A model generated the notes under the pieces. It saw only the letters and a program-made list of their open reading frames with translations. It searched no databases and had not been told where the DNA came from. A stretch of DNA of 64,000 bases from Melitaea cinxia. Its lineage: Eukaryota; Arthropoda; Insecta; Lepidoptera; Nymphalidae. The translations under genes and the position numbers were made by a program. Every line of letters starts with the position of its first letter. The first letter of the stretch is position 1. The stretch covers positions 8,795,326 to 8,859,325 of the forward strand of contig NC_059419.1 in assembly GCF_905220565.1 (NCBI RefSeq), in the 5' to 3' direction. Of the stretch, positions 55,880 to 64,000 are shown in pieces.

Positions 55880-57700
55880 AAACAAGCCTTGGCTGGAATA
55901 AGTTATAAATATTAGTACTCCTTGCAAAGATAATATAACGCAGTTAGTAGTCTTTGAAAATTAATATACAGTATAATGCAACATATGATGATTTGCTGCT
56001 TTGTGCATAACTGCTGGAAATTTCTATACTTTATTGAAATAGTATTTTGCGTTTTTTTGCGTAAGCTTCTTGTATTTTGCTTTTTGCAATTTCTCATAAT
56101 TTAGAAATATTTTAAAACAATACAAATTGGTAACGATGATGGAACAAAGATTTAACATCACTTAACGCTCATATTTATACAATTTTTTAATGAATCCTCC
56201 TTTACACTTAAAAGAAGTTTTTAAGAAGATCGCTATTAAAATAATTTGAAATCTAATATTATGCTAAGAAATTTGGCTCGAAAGTCTAAAATAGTTACTA
56301 TGATTTTAATAACGAGCACAACCGCTCACTTGTAGTACGTAATAAATATAACGGACGAACAAACTTGTGACTCGCTAAAAATAAATTTTATTAATTTTAT
56401 ACATTCCAACATATTTGAAATCAAGCTTTAAATATCGCATATTTTATATTTAATCAAAAAAATTGCAACTTTTTCGCCACAGATAGTTTTTTAAAAGGTT
56501 ATAAAAACTTTTTTTAACAATTATTATTTTTTAAAATTATATCTGTGTATTTACCGCACTTTTATAAATTGTACTTTAACTAGGTGTGTAATTATTTTAA
56601 ATGTTAGTGTCATATTGAAATTGTGTAACTAATTAACCCACATGTGTATTATAAAATCACATCGTTTTACGAATTTTTAATTGATCTAGAAACAATCGAC
56701 AGTAACGATCCAGCGATCTAGCTACGATTCAGTCGTATAGATATTTCGTAGCAACGAGTATTCTTCGTAGCGGTCGCGTAGCTCACCAATACCAGTCTTA
56801 ATTAATTTAAACAAATACTTGTGTAGTGTTAAAAATGTATGAAAAAAATTAAAAATTTAATAATCCGTACTCCCGCCATTTCGAATTTTAAACACAAACC
56901 GTAATTTAATTTTAGAACACTAAAATCACTTGACACTGCCCACTTATAATTTGATAATGTGAATACCAGAGGGTACCGCACGGCGTTGAGCGCGACCTGC
57001 GACTAGCCAGTCGGTTTTAGTCGGATTCCGACCGCGTGGTAACATACAACTAAGTATTTATTTATATATTTTATTATAATTACATTTATTTTACACGTTT
57101 CGACATGTGTTATTTTCGCTGAGATTTCTCTGAGGGACGCGGGTTCTATGCGCTGGTATTTTCAGCATTTTTCCTTTTATGTTAACATATAAGAACTTTT
57201 TGTTGTTTTTATACGTTTCAAAACATGCCTTACGTATACATTTATTTGTTTGATTAATTGGTGTCATCCAAAAAAAATTTAGGTGCACAGATTATGTATG
57301 TATATACTCTGTACATATATGTATAGAGTACATACATACATACTCTGTACAGTAGGTTTATTTTTCATGTTATTATTTGCGAGAGAATATTTTTAATATT
57401 ATAGTAAACGTCATTGGACGTTGACAGATAACATTAAGCGCGGCAGTCTTGGCTTAGGTTTGAACGACATTACGCTGGAGAAACGACCTTGGAACTGTCA
57501 TACAAAACATAATATATTTGCGATACAATAAATGTCGCGAATGTAGATTTAAAAAGTTTATATTAGTCTTTACGATAAAATATATATTTTTAACTTTGGA
57601 TATTTTATTAGAGAAGTTAAATTATTATTTATATATGCACGTGTCACTAATATATCAATATCTGTAATAGTTGCAGTTACGCAAATATCATTATTTCTCT
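55880..57700. other. Region without identified genes; GC-rich patch at 56.94-57.05 kb
   Basis: Mostly A+T-rich. A patch GGGTACCGCACGGCGTTGAG, GCGCGACCTGCGACTAGCCA, GGATTCCGACCGCGTGG could be a promoter or non-coding first exon of either strand. A small inverted repeat around TACTCTGTACATATATGTAT lies at 57,303-57,352. Confidence 0.4.
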
Positions 57701-57704
57701 CCGG

Positions 57705-57915
57705 CTTGGATATCTGTCCTTGCGGGTCCCCCGCCTCGGAGACCACGTTAAGCGTCGGTCCCGGTCGTTATCATATATATCTGATAGCAATCATTATTCG
57801 AATTAGGTAATATATCCGCTAAATCGCAGTGGAACCGCGTGGAGGATTAAGGTTCAATCCTTCGTCTACATGGAGAAAGAGGAGGAAACCTAATATGCAC
57901 AGGCTAAATCGTGAT
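57705..57915 (+). repeat. S1 SINE, degraded
   Basis: GATATCTGTCCTTGCGGGTC through GAGACCACGTTAAGCGTCGG and GATAGCAATCATTATTCGAA to TCGTCTACATGGAGAAAGAG. Confidence 0.8.
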
Positions 57916-58262
57916 CGACGTAAATCTAATTAAGATAAAACTAATCTCAAATTTTTTTAAAGTATCTATCTGATAGTAACGAATTAAAATTCATCTTTCC
58001 CTATATTTTCCGCTAGGCAAATACCTATACTCCTATCTAGAGAATAGAAATAAGTCTACTACGTTATTATAAATCAGAGTGAATAGGCATCTTCTAGGCA
58101 AGCGCGAACCATCTTAGATCGCAATCAAGCGCTAGTCTATATATTTAAAATAAAAAACGCTAATCCACTGCAGGTTTACGTAGATATTAAGTGACTAGCT
58201 GGCCCCAGGGTTTGTCCCGCGTTAATTTCAGAAAAGTACGCACTAAAATATTATTTAGATTA

Positions 58263-58590
58263 GTGACTGTGCTCGCGACTTCGTCCGCGTGGAATTTAAC
58301 AAAAAAGTTATTGTTCAGTTCGCAGACTTTTAAAATAAATAAATTTCTAAAATTAAAGTAGCCTAAGTTACACCTTATTACACCAGCTATCTGCCAGTGA
58401 AAGTCCCGTCAAAATCGGTTCAGCCGTTTCAGAGATTAGCCGGAACAAACAGGCAGACAAAAATTGTAAAAAACATTATTTTGGTATATGTATCGTGTAT
58501 ACATCCGTATGCATTTATTCAAAAGCGGTTATTTTAATGTTACAAACAGACACTCCAATTGTGTTTATTTGTATAGAATTATAGATGAAC
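58263..58590. repeat. Helitron-like repeat family H, inverted copy
   Basis: GACTGTGCTCGCGACTTCGT start, then TATCTGCCAGTGAAAGTCCC, TTAGCCGGAACAAACAGGCA and CAAACAGACACTCCAATTGT. Confidence 0.75.
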
Positions 58591-59427
58591 TTACAATTTC
58601 ATTTCATTCAATTCAACACAAAAAAAAAAATTCAGCTATATAATAATAGTATGGGTTAATATTTTGAAACTGTATATTATCACTAAATTACACATAAGTC
58701 TATTTGTAATGGATGAACTCAAAAACTACTGGCTGAATTATGAAATTATGAATTACCACGAATGAATTAACAGATGACTTCACGCCATTAGAGACACTTA
58801 AAAATACACGGATAAACTGTCACGTAGTTTGGCGGATTATGAAATTGTAAAGTATTTGATCCAATAAAGGATTTATTATTATTATTACTAATCACTGAGT
58901 GAAATAAATTATATTTTAAAGGAACAAAACCGAACAGCCAAAATCCACGCGATAAAAGTTAGGAAGCTAGTAAATAAACAAGTATATATTTCTGAGGCTT
59001 CAGGCTATGAATTCCAGGGGTTAAAAACCTCACTCATTACGTTCATACATTTGACTCTCTCGTAAATAAGCGTACGATACAACAACGCATTAATTAAATT
59101 AATTAATAGATGTTTACATATCGATTCTCTAAATCTTTCGAGAATTCGCTCGCTTTGGGCGATGTCCAGAAATGAAGCAAATAGCCACTTGTAGATTTGA
59201 TGTTTACATTATTTTAATTAAAAACGAAAAAAATATGTTTACGAAGCCATTTCCTTTCATTTTATAATATTTTTGTGCGTGAGTATGTTTTTATTTCAGT
59301 GTTATAAGAAAGGGAAGCTTCGTGTATTAATTATTTTACGTCACGTTGACGAAATTGCTTGTATTGTCTTGGACAGAAGAAAAAGAGCGGTTATTACATT
59401 AGAACCTCATTTAATACGCTTTAAAAC

Positions 59428-59618
59428 TGTGGCTTTGAAATACACAGGCCAAAGTCGGGGAGCAGCGCCTTCGGTGCGACAAAGCCAGCTCTACGGTCGC
59501 CTACTCACTTGCACAGCGTTGTGACTATGGGCAAAATACATGAGTTCACGCCATTTTTTGGCGCGAACTTGTGGAGGCTTATGTCCAACAGTGGACTGCG
59601 ATAGGCTGAAGTGATGAA
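59428..59618. repeat. Family R2, inverted copy
   Basis: GGCTTTGAAATACACAGGCC through AAAGTCGGGGAGCAGCGCCT to GGCTTATGTCCAACAGTGGA. It makes most of an 83-codon false ORF. Confidence 0.88.
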
Positions 59619-60329
59619 TAGATAAAAACTATTGACATGTATATCTTTTTTACATTTTTCAATTGCAACCTGTGATTACAAGACTTGTTAAAGTTTATTA
59701 GTTGAAATGAAACAGGCACTGAGTGTCTGTCTCTGATAAAATCTATCAAAAGCTTATACAGGAGATAAATTTTATCAGCAAACAATGAGACAACACCTTA
59801 AGGTCATTGATACTATCTGGCATGTTTTACTAAATACTCATTAAATGATTACAACGATCATACTCGGATAAGTCCTAATGTATTGTCTGCCAGTTATCTG
59901 GCAAGCTGCCACTACTAAGCGATTGTCTTCCATAAGTGATGCTCTTAATACAGTTACAAAATTGAGTAAACATAACATGGATTAAGAATGAGATCAATGA
60001 GAAGATCAAGACAAGTGAGATGCTGTTAAAACATCCCTTTGATATACGATGTTTATTTTTCTTACAATGCATTACGCCTGCGCTTTGTTAATATTGGAGT
60101 CATCCAATATTATAAGGATCTCAGTCATGAGATCGTGTTAAATATTTCGATTGCTTGGAAGTGATTGGGATAATCCATTTTGTTGAGATTTAAAGTCCAA
60201 TTTTAAATCGTCTATTTTTATATAATTTCGTTTTTGGTAATGTAGGCAGTTTCATTTCATACTAGCTTACCCAACAGACGTTATCCTGTCTTAACTATGA
60301 ATATTGACTTTGAACTGGTATAATTAAAA

Positions 60330-60337
<8 letters not shown>

Positions 60338-60400
<63 letters not shown>
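60338..60400. repeat. (AT)n microsatellite
   Basis: About 31 AT units, preceded by an A run. Confidence 0.97.
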
Positions 60401-60403
<3 letters not shown>

Positions 60404-60501
60404 TTATAACCAATCTTTTGTCAATTCTACGTCAAACGTCATAAGCTAACATTAAAAAGTTCATATTGTCTAAGATTAGATTAGAAATAATTTTATATTT
60501 T

Positions 60502-60858
60502 GCTTCAGCCTGTAATATCCCACTACTGGGCATAGGCCTCTTTCCCCATGTAGGAGAAGGAACAGAGCTTAATCCACCACGCTGCTCCAATGCGGGTTGG
60601 TGGATATATTCCCTACTATGAGTCTATGAGTAACGATCGCTATCAGATGTACATGATAACAATCGGGACCGACGGCTTATAACCTGCTCTCCGAGGCACG
60701 ATGGAGAGACCCACTAGGACTGCACAAACACCCAGACCACGGCAAACACCTGTATGGCCAATACAAATGTTTGTCATGTGCGGGGATCGAACCCGCAACC
60801 GCCAGCGCAACAGGTAGAATCCATGGCTGTGATCGCTGCGCCAACGTGGCGTCAAATT
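60502..60858 (-). repeat. S1 SINE, full length
   Basis: CTTCAGCCTGTAATATCCCA to the tRNA-derived head with GGGATCGAACCCGCAACCGC and the closing GCGCCAACGTGGCGTC. It is the cleanest minus-strand copy. Confidence 0.93.
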
Positions 60859-61451
60859 TTATATGTTGGTTAAGTATTCTTAAATTTTCTAATTTTCTGC
60901 GCAATTTTCTTATTTTTCTTTCATGAAAACTTCTCCTGACAATAACAAACACAACAAATAAAGAGTTAGCGAAATCGGTCCAGCCGTCACGCGTGATGAC
61001 GTGACCAAGGGAAATAGAGATTAATTTATATATATATTATATATATATATATATAGATTATGTATGTATTACATTGAACTCACTTCGGTTATCGACTTAA
61101 CATATTCATAGAAGTTATTTTATATCACAGTAATACTTGCTACAATATTTTTTCCATTGTAGAATTCAAACAATAACTCTACAAAGATTAAATTAACATA
61201 CTAATAATAACATGGCCCACGCGATTTCACCATATAGATGTACCTAATGGTTATTGTCGCGCTGAAACTATTAATTTTTAAATCTACATTATAACGTAAT
61301 ATAGGCTGTATTTACACAAAATTTTATCAAAACCAGATCAGTACTTTTTGACACTAAAGCGTACTTAGATATAATTAGATAATAATTAAAAAAAAAAGGA
61401 AAGTAAGTAAGTAAAGTACATAATTGGCTTCTCTAAATTTTTATTATACGT

Positions 61452-61890
61452 ACATCTATATACAAATAAATAAAATTGGAGTGTCTGTTTGTAATATTAA
61501 ATTAACCAATTTTTACTAAATGCATGTGGATTTATACACGGTACATGTACCAAAATAACATTTTTTTATAATTATTTATCGTTGTGTCCATTTGTTATAA
61601 GTATTATTTGACGGTTCGCAGAAAAGGTTTCCACTTTCCTGCGAACCATCAAAGAATTTTTTATAATTTTTGTCTGTCGGTCTGTCTGTCTGTCTGTCTG
61701 TTTGTTCCGGCTAATCTCTGAAACGGCTGGACCGATTTTGACAGGACTTTCACTGCCAGATAGCTGATGTAATAAGGAGTAACTTAGGCTACTTTAATTT
61801 TAGAAATTTATTTATTTTATAACTCTGCGAACTGAACAATAGCTATTTTGTTAAATCCCACGCGGACGAATTCGTAGACACAGCTAGTCT
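61452..61890. repeat. Helitron-like repeat family H, copy 3
   Basis: ATAAATAAAATTGGAGTGTC, CTGTCTGTTTGTTCCGGCTA, GACCGATTTTGACAGGACTT to CACGCGGACGAATTCG and ACACAGCTAGTCT. An extra hairpin-like segment (GGTTCGCAGAAAAGGTTTCC ... CTGCGAACCAT) at 61,614-61,650 is absent from the 9.7 kb copy. Confidence 0.75.
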
Positions 61891-62636
61891 TAAAATAAAT
61901 TGCTTTTATTATATACAAGACGTCACACGCGGTTTCACCCGCGTTTATGATTATTGCTCCGCTGGTGTTATGGGTCGTAAAGTAATTTTTTATGGCAAAA
62001 AGTAATAAAAATTCGGACTTATAAATTCCTACAGACAAACAAACTATTCGTTTTTAATACTTATATTAGAGTATTGCCCTAAAACTGTGGTAAAAAACAA
62101 ACTTCAAAAGTATAAATTCAATGTAAATGACAATAGACACAGGCTTATTTCGGTCTCAGACCGTTTTGAAATCATTATAATTTTTATGAATCAGGAGTTT
62201 ATTTAAAATGGCGCTAAATGATTCACAAAACATTGATATTAATAATTTTTTCCTATTTCTCATTCTGAACGTCTGCCAAATGTGACACGAGAGTACAACA
62301 CTTAGTAACAAATATATTTTATCTTTATGTGTATATATAAGAGCTGGAATTTGTACAGTTCCGTAATTATTAAACACGAATATACGGTTTTATAATATAT
62401 TATTTGAATTGGACCATTTCAATAAGCTTAAATATATATCAACTCTTCTGAACGCTTGGTTCCATTAGATTACCAGACTCAAGAAAATCGACGTAAAATT
62501 TCATGACTTATAAAACAAATTCATAGCAAAAATCTTGTTCAAAATATAGAACAGCTTGATCGAGGAAATACCTCAATATTACAGAAGATTACAGGGGAGT
62601 TATACTGCTTTTATACACACATACACACACACACAC

Positions 62637-62962
62637 ACTTCAGCTTATCGTAGTCCACTGCTGGACATAGGCCTCCATAAGTATGCGCCAAAAATGGCCA
62701 CTCATGTGTTTTGACCATAGTCACCACGCTGGGCAGGCGGGTTGGTGACCGCAGGGCTGGCTTTGTCGCACTGAAGACGCTGCTGCCCGTCTTCGGCCTG
62801 TGTATTTCAAAGCCAGCAGTAGGATGGATTTCCCGCCATTGGTCGTCTTTTTAAATTCCAAGGTGGTAGTGGAACTGTGCTATCCCTTAGTCGTCTCTTA
62901 CGACACCCACGGAAAGAGAGGTGATGGCTATACTCTTCACTGCCGTAACCACACAGCAAATT
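62637..62962. repeat. Family R2, longer copy
   Basis: CTTCAGCTTATCGTAGTCCA, CACGCTGGGCAGGCGGGTTG, GCTGCTGCCCGTCTTCGGCC, then CTTAGTCGTCTCTTACGACA and the final GTAACCACACAGC. The landmarks match 54.29-54.62 kb on the opposite strand. Confidence 0.9.
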
Positions 62963-62964
62963 CT

Positions 62965-64000
62965 AACTCTCAAACAGCTACTCTTTAGAACTGTTATAAT
63001 TCTGTGTTGAATGATATAACTTTATTAATGAAAAATATGTACGTAAAAAGAAAAACATGATATGGCGCCCGCCAAATCATCGAAATATTAGGACGTTCAA
63101 AATAACAATCGCGGGTTGTCGCATAGAATCAAAAATGTTTACACGAGTTTTATAAAAAAATACTAGCATACATTATCTTCATAATTATAATGAATAAAAA
63201 TGTGCGAAAGCTTTTTCGCTGAAACCTTTAAGTCCAATTGCATCACGCGTTGTCTATCAGCATTTGTTTTACAAATATAATATGTTTCCTTTTGTTTTTG
63301 TTTTTTTTTTTTTTTTTTGATAAAGCCAGTACAACAAAATATATCAGTCGAACAATCCCAATGATTTACGATGAGTCGTTTGTCAAAATTATGATACATG
63401 ACGGAGAACGAAACCGTGAGTATTTCTTTTAACTTTATCATTTTTATTGGAAAATATCATTTAAAAAAAAACAAGTCAAAGATTAAAGAAGGATTTATGT
63501 AAAAAGGAAGTTGGTCATTATATTAATCGTTTGACAAATTGTAAAATAAGTCATTCGGATTACGTCTGGATTTATATCATGTGAAGAATAATAATTAAGT
63601 AGATAAAACAAAGAATATATAAAACTTAAAGCTTATATACTTCTCGTATTTTTATATTCAAACTCCAATTAAGCATTAAAAAGAAAGTACCTATTCAAGA
63701 TGTAGATATCTACTTATTGATAACAATAATATAATATACGTGTATAATATAATAATATAAATAAATAATACTATAATAGATATCTTGATATGACGCAAAA
63801 CATTATTATTTTATAACACTTTTAATATAATTAGGATATTGGAGACTTAATTTATTGAAAATTAAAGATTTTTGGATTTTCACTCATGGAAATTGAAAGT
63901 CTTTTTCCAAGCAAAATACAGTCAAAAACTAATTTATAATAAAAATGATTAGAAAATATTTTCATATTCATAATTATGATAATATTAAGTTAAAAAAAAA
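62965..64000. other. Right-edge region without identified genes
   Basis: A+T-rich with a T run near 63,300-63,320. No filamin exon was found on the minus strand. Confidence 0.5.

Noticed and set aside
59273..59524. 83-codon plus-strand ORF
   Set aside because: Its second half is a family R2 repeat in reverse orientation.
1..64000. CRISPR array or bacterial operon
   Set aside because: No regularly spaced short direct repeats with unique spacers; the window is eukaryotic (split gene, SINEs, LINEs).

Overview
This is a 64 kb stretch of A+T-rich arthropod nuclear DNA, almost certainly from a butterfly or moth (Lepidoptera). It has a split, multi-exon host gene with GT-AG introns, several tRNA-derived SINE families, R1-like and other non-LTR retrotransposon remnants, a mariner of the irritans (Himar-like) type, foldback and Helitron/Helentron-like elements, and microsatellites. 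The species cannot be fixed from the window.

The only host protein-coding gene I can support is filamin (cheerio, cher), on the minus strand. I resolved fifteen consecutive coding exons from 31917 down to 2425. Every intron has GT-AG ends, and all fourteen junctions keep one continuous frame of 2283 nt (761 codons). The gene runs off the left edge. The encoded part is a unique 82-residue N-terminus joined to part of one filamin-type immunoglobulin repeat, six complete repeats and the start of an eighth. The first coding exon has an in-frame stop directly upstream of its ATG and no calponin-homology actin-binding domains, so it looks like the alternative first exon of a short filamin isoform. 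No further filamin exon was found between 32 and 64 kb. The long isoform's upstream exons, if present, must lie beyond the right edge across an intron of more than 32 kb.

Layout. 1-2.4 kb: downstream filamin intron holding a SINE split by a 5'-truncated R1-like LINE with poly(A) and a target-site duplication. 2.4-9.3 kb: filamin exons 15 to 12, with a 0.5 kb composite of tRNA-like sequences in perfect inverted repeat at 6.7-7.2 kb. 9.3-23.4 kb: a 14 kb intron filled with Helitron-like, LINE, SINE and foldback elements. 23.4-31.9 kb: filamin exons 11 to 1. 32-64 kb: upstream or intronic DNA, mostly A+T-rich filler with many repeat copies. These include a nearly intact mariner transposase broken by one nonsense codon (40.4-41.7 kb), and nested insertions at 37.5-38.0 and 48.8-49.7 kb.

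The most unusual structure is a repeat family with a tRNA-like cloverleaf inside terminal inverted repeats and 15-19 bp target-site duplications. It combines features of SINEs and of foldback elements. No bacterial-type system, CRISPR array, rRNA gene or convincing functional tRNA gene was seen.
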